Positions 15,001 through 26,100 of a DNA stretch of 64,000 nucleotides are shown piece by piece. The stretch's first letter is position 1. Each line of letters starts with the position of its first letter. The position numbers were made by a program, and so were the translations under genes. The DNA comes from Echinococcus granulosus. Taxonomy: Eukaryota; Platyhelminthes; Cestoda; Cyclophyllidea; Taeniidae. Below the pieces are notes generated by a model, which searched no databases, was not told the origin of the DNA, and saw only the letters and a list, made by a program, of their open reading frames with translations. Location of the stretch: contig NW_020170410.1 in the NCBI RefSeq assembly GCF_000524195.1, forward strand, positions 862,742 to 926,741, in the 5' to 3' direction.

Positions 15001-15527
15001 ATCTGTAATCGAATTCGAAGACAAGACAGCAAAAGCTAATTCGTTTAAAGAGGTATTAGCACTAGATTCACAAAAAAAAACTAAGCAGGAAAAGCGCCGA
15101 TGAGAGGTTTAATAATAAACATGTAATAAACAAGGCATCCAAAAAAAATAGCGTGTAAATGCTAAATAAATTCAAAACAAGGCAAACAACGCAGGCAGCA
15201 AAGCAAAAAAGGGAAAAAAGGTCGCACACAAAGATAAAACACAGTCGAGGAAACTACTACCTCAGGTTGAAAAGGCATCGAACGTGAAACAACGGAAGCA
15301 GGGAAGGAAAAATTACGGTCGCCAGAGAAACGCAAATGAGGAAAGGAAACTTCCTCCAAAATAGGCGACAGACCGCCCGACAAATGCCCAGGCAAGGAAT
15401 AAGGCAGAGAAAGTGGACAGGAGACACCGAATAGAGAACGCGATAAATTTGAAGAAACGCCAATAGCAATAGGCGAAATGCCAAACCCTAACTCAGGCGA
15501 AATAACAGAAGAATCAAATTTAAATTT
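1..15527. repeat. Copy 1 of a 15.5-kb exact direct repeat (period 48,473)
   Basis: This stretch recurs at 48474-64000 with a constant offset of 48,473 bases. Every exon, intron and spurious reading frame I compared is the same in both copies. Homopolymers (for example the T-run near 3066) and the GT-rich microsatellite near 6631 have equal length. The constant offset excludes any net insertion or deletion. I compared by reading and spot checks, not by a full alignment. The repeat is cut by both window edges, so neither of its true ends is visible. Confidence 0.97.
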
Positions 15528-15538
15528 TAAAGATGCAC
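1..15538 (-). CDS. Spectraplakin rod fragment, repeat copy 1 (31 exons, both ends open)
   Basis: Minus-strand exons are 15538-15261, 14791-14645, 14523-14368, 14295-14008, 13856-13442, 13198-12766, 12416-12224, 12141-11703, 11617-11401, 11173-10864, 10792-10545, 10335-10248, 10172-10029, 9941-9690, 9610-9122, 9014-8767, 8356-8074, 7676-7296, 7227-7143, 7070-6685, 6612-6013, 5946-5926, 5313-5107, 4757-4382, 3920-3436, 3361-3154, 2863-2577, 2346-2170, 2055-1885, 1613-1128 and 229-<1. Together they give about 2,900 residues of heptad-rich helices with the recurring spectrin-repeat tryptophans (for example W in [24 protein letters not shown]). All phases join and I found no stop or frameshift, so this copy is not decayed. 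The first exon needs an upstream exon that I could not find. The last continues beyond the left edge, as it does in copy 2. The 13198 acceptor and 4382/4385 donor are the least certain sites. Introns over 300 bases (230-1127, 3921-4381, 4758-5106, 5314-5925, 7677-8073, 8357-8766, 12417-12765, 14792-15260) show nothing else. Confidence 0.92.
5926..5946 (-). CDS. 21-nt spectraplakin microexon (copy 2 at 54399-54419)
   Basis: The seven codons read EREEDLK. They lie between acceptor (ctcag) and donor (gtaagt) signals and are separated from the upstream 600-base exon (6612-6013) by a 66-base intron. Inclusion keeps the frame and completes a helix ending that reads HVAAK-EREEDLK, as expected inside a spectrin repeat. 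The alternative, reading straight through the 66 bases in frame, is also open but adds hydrophobic, helix-breaking sequence. Confidence 0.7.
15261..15538 (-). CDS. Most upstream spectraplakin exon seen; Ser/Pro-rich linker
   Basis: The frame is open from a stop at about 15550 down to a donor at 15260 (gtagta), with an acceptor at 15539. The product is not helical. It is rich in Ser, Pro, Leu and Phe (for example [24 protein letters not shown]) and joins in phase 0 to the spectrin exon 14791-14645. It starts with two bases that finish a codon, so an upstream exon ending in phase 1 is required. None was recognised in the window. The second copy is cut by the window end (63734-64000). It could be an alternatively used linker exon. 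Confidence 0.6.
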
Positions 15539-18500
15539 CTGATTTAGATCATGAACTACCCTTCCAGAAACACAATGGAAATGACACTGTGTTTAAGATC
15601 CAGAATCTCTCTTTTAAGTCTCGTTAGACCGCCTCCTCAGCCAGTTGAAAAAAAGGAATACTGTAGGCAAAAAGTTGAGGAATTAGTATTGGGGTATTTG
15701 AGAATCTATTGAACAAATTTAGATGTTTAGATCCTGCTTCCATTCCTCCAAGGCACTCGTCCACTATTCGGACATTACCATGGCACATAGTTTGCCTAAT
15801 ACGAGATCCCTACCATGCATTATTCCTAGGCGCCTTTTACTCGGAGAAGAATTTGTATCGGTTTCAATTTAAGCATAGTTCCAGTCTACCATCTCGACCT
15901 TATGAAGCGTAGCAAAAATGTATTTTTATGGGAGCTCAAGCTAGATCACTCCATTATCATTTCACGCTAAGAAATGAAGGATAATATGATACAATTAGAT
16001 TTCAGCCCAAATCTTATCCCTCTCGCAGAAATGATGTACTGTGACACCAAACCTAAATTCAATGATATAAACTTCTTTTTTGCTTCGGAATAATTTTTTC
16101 TCAGTTGTGGCGCATTATCAGAGATCTATTTAAGAGCCACCGAATTTAGCTCTTGATATTGCAGCGGACATGGATGAACAGGCCCAATGTACTCCAGGTG
16201 TAAACTTTTTAATCACACGAAAGAGAAAAGGTCACATATTTCCAAATTTTGAAGGCAGTTTACTTGTCCAAGTAGTTTTATTTAAAAAATTGGAACCATC
16301 TTCATTTCATGTTAGTTTAAAATTGTAAGCTAAGTAATTGCTAAACCCATTGTTCCACACGGTGAGAATGTCGTGTACTTTTAAGCTAATGCATTGTGGC
16401 AAGAGAAAGGAGAGCAGTGACCAAGCTTAGCCAATTAACTTTAAGGCAAACCTGAAAGTCGGTATGTTTAAGGATTTTTAAGCAGTTTCCGAACAATCCA
16501 AATTACCTTTTCCATTTTGTCAAGTCCATCATTATTTTCAGTCAATCTTTAACAGCTAGTTGTCACTTCAACGGTCTCCTTGTGGCATTCGTGTGAGACC
16601 AAAAGTAGAGAAGGGGATTTGTTCAAGGCCCGAGGTGGCGCCTTTATTATTATGCATATTTTTTTAAAAGTCCAAAATTACTTTATCGTGTCGAAACGAT
16701 ACACGAAATCCGAATGCTTTTTAAACTGTGACTACGTCGGGTCTTGTGGCCACTTTGAGATGGATGAATCCAATGTTCCCAACAGATTACAGCCCTCTAT
16801 TATCCGCAGCTGAAGTGGGTAATTTGTAGCCAGGACTAGAAATACCTGTCAGGATGAAGTTTGTTCCCTAAATTATCCATGAACTTGGCGATCATTAGTT
16901 AACCACGCCCTAGCTATCTAGCAAAATATATCATTGGTGTTTTCAGCTGTCTGCGCTACATCTCATTCATAAAAGAAGACCAATTCCCAATTCTTTTGTT
17001 CTCAAATACTTAAAATGCTTAAATCTGCAAGGATGTAGCTTCAAAATAACGAAAACAACCGACAGTAGACAAAGTGATGCTTTAAAGATTCTGAGTCCAA
17101 AATGCCAAACTTCTTAGGGGAGTGAAAACTTCAAACAACTTTAGTTTCAAAGCACTTTTCTTTAAAATACAATATTCTTCGAAGGCTGAAATTTTTGCAG
17201 CCGAAGAAGCTAAGGTAACTCTGTTTTGTTGGTTCTCATTTATTTCTAACTTTACAGTGGGCCGATTATTCACGCCCTTAGTCGAACTGATTATTTCCTT
17301 ATTCTCCCATTGCTTACGGCGAAACTGCGGTGAATTTCCCATACCAAGAATCTCCCACAACATGACAGTTGCATTATTAATAACGCGTAATATATAAACT
17401 GTCTTAAGCTTCGATGGTACCATGAGGAAAGGTCCTTGTTCTTTTATATGATGTCCGACTAAAATAAGCAGAATATTCCTGTTATTTCGTCTGAAAATGC
17501 TCACGAGGGTGCTTATTTAATAGGAGTGTATATTTTAAGTAGACCAAGTTCTTTATGATGGACTAATGTAGATATTGCATTTCACCTCATCAACGCTCGG
17601 CAACACATCCATTTAAAGCTGATGCATGGGATACTAATGAGCATTTGCGAACGTAAATAAACCAAACAGCTAAGTGCCAAATTCACTTTATTACATTTGT
17701 TAATTATAGGAAGAGGCATTAAAACCGACACAGGAGTGAATGGCTAATGGAAACAGTCTTGACGCCTCTTTTAAAAAAAAAGAACTGCGTAGTTAGCGCC
17801 TGTTCGTGGGCGGAAAGAAATTATCGCGTAGTGTCCTTTATAATTGTTCTATTTGTTAAAATTATCATTTATTTCGAGACACTCTAAATGAAATATATTT
17901 CACCACCCGAGGGCATAATTTACCCAACTTTCAGCTGCATTTTTTTGCAAATGAAGAAAAATTTAAGCACATTTAAAGACCACATACTTAAAGAAGTAAG
18001 TCCTAAATTCTTTGACTACAGCTAATCTATTCACACTCATAATGGATTTTCCCCTGTCATCACATTAGTTCACCCTACCCACCCGTAAATGTTGTGAAAG
18101 GAATGTCTGGAATGCTGGATAGTGGAGCAAAATAGCAAAAGCTGTAAAGCCTGTGTATATTTATTGACAAACACTCCAAGCAGAACCGGAAGCGGATTCC
18201 CTTGAAGGCATTAGCCCAGTAGGAAATGCCCACTCAACCACCAAACCAAATAGTCCTCAAAAAGTCTTGTCGTACCTCTTTACGTAACCGAATCACGACC
18301 CTGCAGTCTCATGTAGAAAAAGGATAAGTTGACATTGCTATGACTGTAAAAATAATGATAGTCTGGTTCACTAAGAAATCACAATGTAGTCCATAAATAC
18401 ATACTTTTGTGCTTACCACATTTCGGAAGCACATAATCCCGACGGAAATTGTTGTGCTTATTTCAACAAGAAGTACATCCTTTATTTTTCTAATTCCCAA

Positions 18501-18758
18501 ACGGCTAAGAAGAGAATGGGATCACTTAATTGAATTCGCTTAGTTGTTTTGAAAAGCATTAAGACTACTTCGGCCTTACACGCTTAAGTTGCGTCAGATT
18601 TTGAACAAGATCGCTTATCCTTAAAATTGTGTTTTTTACCAAAAAATCTAAACTTTCTCAAGTGCCATAATTTTTTAGTGCAAAACACCTCGTTTTCAAA
18701 AAGCATGAGAAAATTTTGACATAATTACTTTAGGACGCAAAAAAAAGGCGTCATTTAG
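15539..18758. other. Gene-free stretch; likely site of any rearrangement joint
   Basis: No exon could be supported here on either strand. The longest open frame (17082-17504, minus) has no recognisable domain, and the opposite strand is open over part of the same place, which suggests chance. It lies between a spectraplakin exon that lacks its upstream partner and the 3' end of a candidate plus-strand gene. If the 48-kb unit was formed by joining two distant points, the joint is most likely here. Confidence 0.5.
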
Positions 18759-19034
18759 TACCGTTGTAAATCAAAAGATGAATAGCCATTTCCCAAATTG
18801 TTCAAATTGGAACTCCGGGCAAACTAATGCAATAGGCTCGGTGATTCCTTCGTCTACCTCCCCCATCATGCCTTTTGAATCGGTGGACGAGTTGGGCAAG
18901 GACATGCCTGATTGGGAAGTGATTTTTAAATGGGTGCAGATGTCACGGATTAGGAGTCTTCAGGGTACGTTTCCTCCTCGGAGACCATCGGCATCCCACC
19001 CAACACGATGCTCATATTATCCGGCAGTTTCTAG
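18759..19034 (+). CDS. Candidate 3'-terminal exons of an unrecognised plus-strand gene
   Basis: I do not recognise the product. Two blocks, 18759-18918 and 18954-19034, are separated by a possible 35-base intron (gtgatt...ggattag). Joined in phase 0 they read ...MPFESVDELGKDMPDWE then ESSGYVSSSETIGIPPNTML..., ending at TAG 19032-19034. A canonical AATAAA follows 47 bases later. The first block may start at an acceptor at 18757-18758 (tcatttag), making this the end of a longer gene, or at the ATG at 18778, making a 73-residue protein. Coding-like composition, clean termination and the nearby polyadenylation signal are the evidence. No upstream exon was identified. Confidence 0.42.
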
Positions 19035-19080
19035 CCTAAAATGTGTATTTATTTGTATGTATTATAACAAAGTTAAAGGC

Positions 19081-19086
19081 AATAAA
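19081..19086 (+). terminator. Polyadenylation signal AATAAA
   Basis: A canonical AATAAA lies 47 bases after the TAG of the candidate terminal exon. The spacing suits a short flatworm 3' UTR. It supports a plus-strand transcript ending here. Confidence 0.45.
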
Positions 19087-22000
19087 TTCTTTTAAAGCTC
19101 ATTTGGAGATGCATTCAAGGTATGTAAACGTCATATTTCTGTTGGAATTGATAATTACGAGATGGTGAGCGGTACATACCGTGTAACGAATTCTATCTGA
19201 TGGGTTAATTGCCTTTGCATATTAATAGGAAAGTATTCACTTCAGAGCGAGCATTGTGGACAGAACGTGTGCTCCAGAAGCAGAAATTTACTTGTGCCCG
19301 AATAAATAAATAATGTGGAAACAGAATTCCTCTCTCATGAAACCCCTCGTAGGTTGATTTCACAATTTAGCAATGAACCGTGGTGTAATGGTTGACCAGC
19401 TGCAGGCATGAACACAAGGGCTGTAAAAGAGAACATTGGTTTATCCGTGAAAGTCAAAGAGGGCCGGTTGTAAAATTCTCAAGAAGGCTCAGTTTGGGCT
19501 TGCAAATTATCTCTGCTTCCATTCAAGGCAATTCCAAGGTTGATAGTATATCAGGTGAATTCCAGACAATTGACCCATTGGCGGAATTTGTTTCTTAATG
19601 GAAGCGCATTGCTTTACCAAGGTTTGGCAAGTGGACAGAAGGATAGCCAATGGAAGCATCCATCAACAGTTGTAGTAAAGGAATTCAATGTTCCGTTATC
19701 GGCAAAAGAAATGATATTGATAGACCCAATCGACGGCCATTGGCCTCTTCTCAAAAACCATCAGGAAATTGAAATGCAAAATCGGAGTTCTCTCTTAGAG
19801 ATCTTATTTTGCATATTCACATCGAATTTTGCATGACTTATAGGTACATAGCCGAAGGTCTTGCCTGCTTTTCCTTTAAATTCCTCGGACAAGTGCCAAT
19901 CTCTGGCAGCTTGTTCAACAGCTGCGGCCCCAAAACGGTTGCGAGCTCTGAGCACATTATATTCGATTTCTAAACCGCAATTTTATGCTTTTCGATCAGT
20001 TCTAGCTAATTAGTCCTGTGAATGAAGGTTCAGCACAGCCCCGTAAGTACATTTCTTTGTGTGAGAATTTGCCCGAATTCGAATAAACAAAGCAAAATTC
20101 CACACCTTAATGAGTCTAGCTAGACAGCGCTTAGTGCCGCCACTACAAGGGTCTCAAAGCAGCTAGGTTTCAACTATTTTACTACAGCACTAACACTCAC
20201 CTGAGCTGATCAGTAAATAGTTACTCACACACCAAGAATACATGGTCATCCTCTGATCAAGTCGAATCTCCTTTATTTTATTGTTTCGTAATCAATTACC
20301 ATGTTTGTGATCTAAAGAATATGTGCCGTAAGCTTGTAACCACGACCACAGGTTAGAAAATCGGGGCGTCACCTATGTGCGAATCTGGAAGCTAGCGCGT
20401 CAGTTAATCTGACAATGGTGAAGGGATTACAGTCTATAAGCGCATCGCCATTGGCTGGGTTGAAGAGTCCGCTGTCTAAAAAATACACCGTTTACGACTG
20501 AGAAGCAGTATGAAGTGAGGCTGTCAAGTGATCCATTTACGCATTTCTCCACTTTGCACTTGCACTGGAGACATTTAAATCAGACGAGAGATGTAACACT
20601 GAGGTCACCCCACCTCTCGCCCATCACTTTGCACTGCTTCAGTTCCCAGCTCCTACATGGAAGTGATGGAGGTGGAATTTCCTTTTAGCTTATGCTCAAT
20701 AGTTACTCTAATACAATAAACCTGTTGCCCTTGGAGTGTAAAAATTAGAGTTATTAAATTTTAGTTAAACTACTGTCTAATAGCTGCAAGACTTCCTCCT
20801 TTGGTATCAGGAGGTACTAGATCCCATTTTACTAGCTATTCGTCGGTTCGATGGAAAATTGCAGAGAATTTTGGTGCAGGGCAGAACTAAGCTGATTCCT
20901 TCTACTACCTTTTTGTAACGCCTAATCAGAAATACGATGAATTTTGTTTTGCTTGTTCCTCCATTTTGGGTAATGTTGAATTCCTTAAAGTCTGACTAAA
21001 CGATCCACTTCGGTTAAAAATTCATGAGAAAGCCAGTGGCATAAAGTGGAATACATGGAAAATTTTGCTCAATTTAGCCTATATTTATTGCAAGAAGACA
21101 TAAAGCCTCATTTAATTCACCATTCGTGGCTATACAGCATTTAAAAGAGGATTTACTTTGACATTTAGCATAGGCAAGTTAGAAAGTGACTGGTGGTGGT
21201 GGCGGTGAAGATGTGAATTGCGGTGTCTGTGAGGCACCGTCAGCTGATCCTTATCACCTTCTCTGGTCTCAGCTCTCAAGTTTCTCACGTGATTGACCGC
21301 TTTTCAGGATTAACATCACCTGCCAGAACAGAGCCTCTAGAATGACCCACGAAGGCGGTGTGCACTTTGCTTATTGGTTCAACAATGGCATAAGCTATCA
21401 GCGATCCAATACAAGATTTACACAACACAAGTTGAAATAGATGCATAACCCGATGATGTTGTACCAATACAATGGTAATATATTCGATAATGGTCTCATA
21501 TGTACATGAAAGGTGAATGTTACCAGGTTATGGTAACCGCGATTGCACCGAACCGTTTTGCAGAGACTAGTTGAGTTTCACATGCAACGCTACAAAATAA
21601 TTACGTTTTTTTATTTCTTGAGCAGCACCTTAAATGGTTAAATGATAGCGTTTAATGTCACAAAAACTATAAGTAATCTGCATTACAGTGGTTGATTTTC
21701 CTCCAAGATCTCGACAGTGAATGCATTAGAGTACAGAAACCTTCGCAGCGAAGTGCTGGATCCTGAAAATTGAATATGGCTGTGACAGGAGTAAAAATTC
21801 AATCGTATCGCTGTAATTTGGCCATTGTCGAAGTTTCAAATTCAGTAGATCCTAAAAATGCAACCGAAGGTGATAATGACTGAAAGATGACCCCGCATGT
21901 TGGGTGAATAAGTGACAGTTCGCTGTAGGTCGTCTAGCAATGGAGGCTGACCCCTCAAAACGATTATGTAATTAAGTTTTGTCTTGGCGCAAGCCCATTT

Positions 22001-23199
22001 TCGTTTGGTAGATTTTAATAATGTGTGGATAAAAAAAGCAGCGCTCACTGCAAAGCCCGCGACAGTCACAATTTACGTGCTTGAGAGATTATAAAGTCCA
22101 ATTATAGCCTACCGTGCTATTAAGGGCCTTAAAGGGAAAGTGACGATTTCAGAATAGAAAAGTCGATTTTCTAAATACAGCCATACTACACTAAGGACTC
22201 CTCAAGTTTCCTCTTATTTTGAACTGCTGTAGAAACCCACTTCTTTTGTGCGAATCCTTCAGCTGCAGCCAAACGCCTCGAGCGCCCTCTACCCCGTTAC
22301 ACCAGCACGATCGCTCACAAAAAAAGTCAAGACAACTATACCCCCATGAATTTGTGGCCCTGGCCTGAAAAAAACAACACCGCTTTACTTTAGCGCTATT
22401 CTAGGCTGACAACCGCCAGAACGCAAGACCATCTCACCACATCAACCATGATTAGTCATCCCACGCAAGCCTAGTTACTGCTTCGGCCGTAACCTTTACT
22501 GCTTGGGGTGAAAATACAAAAATGCAAAGATCACCCCAACCAACCTCTCCGGCCCCATTTGAAAGCCCTCAAAGGTCACCTACTCTTATGTCTAACCCTT
22601 GGTGACCTGACCAGAAGTCTTGTTTAAGACTAAAATTTTAACCAAGAGTAGAAGTAAGGCGGCACGACTCAAAGTACAAAATAAGCACTACAAAACGCTC
22701 ACAGTTAGCTAGCCACACACACATAAAGAGAGACGCAACTGAATACACCCCACAAGAACAGGGTAGTGAAATTCACAATGCACAGAAATTGCAGACAGAC
22801 CAAAGTCAGGTCATACGCACAAACACATTCACACCTCATCAATATGTATATATCATAGAAACCAGCAATGTAATGAGAGTTCCTGTGCGGGTCCCCCTAG
22901 AGAAAATAAGGGAAGAGAATACGCAAGGACAACAAAGCCTGTACAAGATGTCCACGCGGAAAAAGTGAGATAATCACATTGCGATTAAGAGGACACATCA
23001 CGTGTTCTCTAACTGCACAGAGGACGAAGGCCAGGTCAACAAATGCGTGCAAATATGGGTGCATATGGAGAAGTGACAAGTGCTAAAAACAACTACAGTA
23101 CCACAAAGAAAGTAAATGCAGAAGGCATTGGATCATTCACATGTAGGATTTTCCGTGGAATGAGGAAAATGTGAAGAGGAAGGAGAAGAGGAGGACTCT
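19087..23199. other. Intergenic, downstream of both the candidate plus-strand gene and CK1
   Basis: Apart from the orphan exon at 19838-19969, I see no supported gene. Open frames at 19392-19836 (plus), 21285-21467 and 21842-22069 (minus) have no domain and biased composition. The part next to 23199 should hold the kinase 3' UTR. I found no convincing polyadenylation signal close to the stop. Confidence 0.5.
19838..19969 (-). CDS. Orphan coding-like exon, product unknown
   Basis: An acceptor (cggtttag) ends at 19970. It is followed by about 44 open codons reading EIEYNVLRARNRFG, AAAVEQAARDWHLSEEF and KGKAGKTFGYVP. Possible donors lie at 19847 (after GY) or 19837. The segment is more GC-rich than its surroundings, and its alternating charged and hydrophobic residues look like real protein. 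I know no family for it and found no partner exon. It could be one exon of a gene with long introns, a decayed exon, or chance. Confidence 0.3.
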   Translation of the reverse strand, partial: KSNIMCSELATVLGPQLLNKLPEIGTCPRNLKEKQARPSAMYL

Positions 23200-26100
23200 T
23201 CAGAACCTGGCGTTAGGATCCTTATATGGCGCTGCTGCGGCTCCTCCCTGAGCAGCCTGTTGTGCGTAGTCAACGCCCGAGTTGTTGAACGTTTCCTCCA
23301 CGTATTGCCGACGATAGTTTGCGACCTGTTGACTATCGGCACCACCCTGCTGCAGCATAGACATCTGCTGTTGATTGCTGCTGTTGTTATTGTTGCAGCC
23401 ACCTCCAGCAGGAGTCGCAGTAGTTTGATGGTGACCACCAGCAGCGTTGCTAGAAGAGGACAGAGCTGCTGGCTTCTGTTTCATTAGGGTCCAGTCGTAG
23501 ACAGAATCCCAGGCGAAGTCGTAAGTCTTGAAAAGCTTGCGGAACAGTCTTCTCAAGAAAAGGTAGTCTGGAGGTTCCTCAAACACCAATTCACGTGCGT
23601 ACTGTAGGTAGGTCTCGAATTCCACTGCGTAACCTCGACACAGTTGCTCCGGAGATGTGGCCAGTTTTTTTTCGTAGATCCTCTCGTACTTTTGCTTCTT
23701 TGTCGCAGCCTTGTAAGAAAACAATTGATTAATATCATGGACCACTAACTATGAAACACGTTGTTTCTCCAAGCACCAAGACTACAAATTGATGTCTTTG
23801 GGACTTGGTAATAAAGTGGACCAATCGAACAATCTGAGGAAAAACGTATTCACAACTCGATTACACGGGAGAATTGTAGCGAAAGCGAAGGAATACACCG
23901 TAAACAAACTACCAAGATCAACTTACCATACTAGGGTAAAAAAGCACTGGGTGCCCAAGCCAAGCCAACAAAATAAACAGGAGAGAATGCGTTGGAAACG
24001 ATGTGATCGCTAAACTTACATGTGTGGTAAAATGAAACGTATTAACACGCTAAAATGTGAAACCAAATCCGACCCTACAACTAGCATACCATTGAACTAC
24101 CATCTTCTGGCTGGTGAACACGAGGATAGACAGCACTCGGATCGAATCCTACGGAGTGAGCGATAGGGCTCTTTATTAAGGAACTAAAAAACCTTGGGGC
24201 AGACCAATTCTCCTAACCAGAACAATACTCGATCTACCAAAAAATTCACATCTGCATACTACACAATAATCGCAACGAAATATAATAGCTGTGAAAGTGG
24301 GAAAAGCATTGGCTACTGAAATGTTGCAAAACCACCCCCCCCCCCCGATTCCACAATTTTTCACTCATCAACCCGAGCTGCCAATCGATACAAGTCAAAT
24401 TTTAGCTGCCTACAATGATGAAACACGCAACAATAAAACTGCTTTGACCTTAAACCCCACACTTAAAATCTAACGGCATCATGGCAGCCACGTCAGTCTG
24501 TCATCGCAGAAACACGAGTTCCGAGCACAGCCAGCTGACGCGTGTTTAAACAACACGATATGTTCGGGACGGTTGCAACAGTGATGCGCAATGCGGCGTG
24601 ACTAACTCGGCAGCTGAGTGTGGCGAATGGCAGTGTGATGAGCGTGCGTGGGTTGGCATCGGAATTCAAAGGCCCTCCCCCAAGGCATCTGAATCAACCA
24701 AAAATATCCCCTTTCCATAATCATTAAGCCGTTATTTCGGTAGCAAAAAAACTCAGATGTGTGAATAAAAAAACAATGGGGGTTCTTCCCAGTGGATGGA
24801 AATGTGTGCATGTGTTGATTACTTCCCCACATCGCATGGGTTTTTTTGCGCAGCTAATCCGGACTAAAAACACAACAACAAATGTAATTATCCCCTTTTA
24901 AGAACATTTTTCCACATTAAACAAATATCTACATTCGAGACATTTGGCTAATACAAGGACCAGACCGATCCTCAACTCCTAAAATATGCTGTACGACTAA
25001 CAGACAAGAGTTTACCGATTTTCTGATGTCATACAAGTGGCCATTAACATGACTGCCAAAACTCCTTGACGCGGCCTTTATCACAACATTTCAATGCATT
25101 GACTCTAGCACTACAGCACGGACTCAAAACGGCAACAACCCAATAATTGACGATAAATCCTAAACATTCCCTACAGAAAACAGTGAGTTTTTAGCGGTAA
25201 CACCGCCGTTGACATTTACTCAATAAAATCAGGCAAAAAGCGTTCGAGAGTAGTCGATTAAAGTGTTAAGCGATCAGAGATAATCAAGCAAAGGCATTGG
25301 GATTGCATTCTAAAAAACCTAGAACTTGTAAGCGCCATGGCGTGGGATGGACGTGTAGACACAACCGCCAATAGCGCGACAAAGTGAGTTAGACGGTGGC
25401 CAAGTATTAACCCCCCCAAAGCCGAGCCCCTAACTGCAGTGAACGTAATCAAAAAGTAACAAGTCACTGTTTGGCCAGACTGTGCATTAAAACCATTAGG
25501 TTAAATTAATCAATTTGTAGATACACCCTGCCCTTGTCTAGGAGACCGCTGGCATACAGCTCTCTTCATTGAAAGGCAAAAGAACTGGTGTGGACCAAAC
25601 AAGAGAACAACAGCGATGAACAAAATTAGCAAAACCTTCTCAAATCAAGATAGTACTAGGATAAATGCAGCCTCTAAGAGGGATATATCGTCCGAAGAGA
25701 GTAACTTAAAAACATTGGGATCAGTCTTAATTTGATAAAACATTTGACAATAAAACAGAGCGAGCGCTCTTATCATTTCTCAAAAGCACTTTTTAACTGC
25801 CGCAGTGGAGTTTAATAGCTGTCACACAGCTGCTAGCCACTTTGTGCTTGCCAAATAAAGAGCAATGTAAGCGTACTATCAGGGTACCGAAGGTTATTCT
25901 AACAAAATCATAAGTCTGGAACTTCAATCACAAATAGTGAATAAGGGATAAACAAAAACAACCCAATTAAGCGAGGCGAAGAAATAGGAGAACCAAAAGG
26001 GCTTAGAAGCCAATCGTGTATCAAAGGTAGGGTTAGTTTTCATTTACAAAGACGAATCAAATGAATGATCAGATAAGATAAACGTTCGTCAATAAAAAAG

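Noticed and set aside
17082..17504. A 140-codon minus-strand frame in the gene-poor region
   Set aside because: No domain, no splice context linking it to plakin, and the opposite strand is open across the same place, which suggests low-complexity AT-rich chance.
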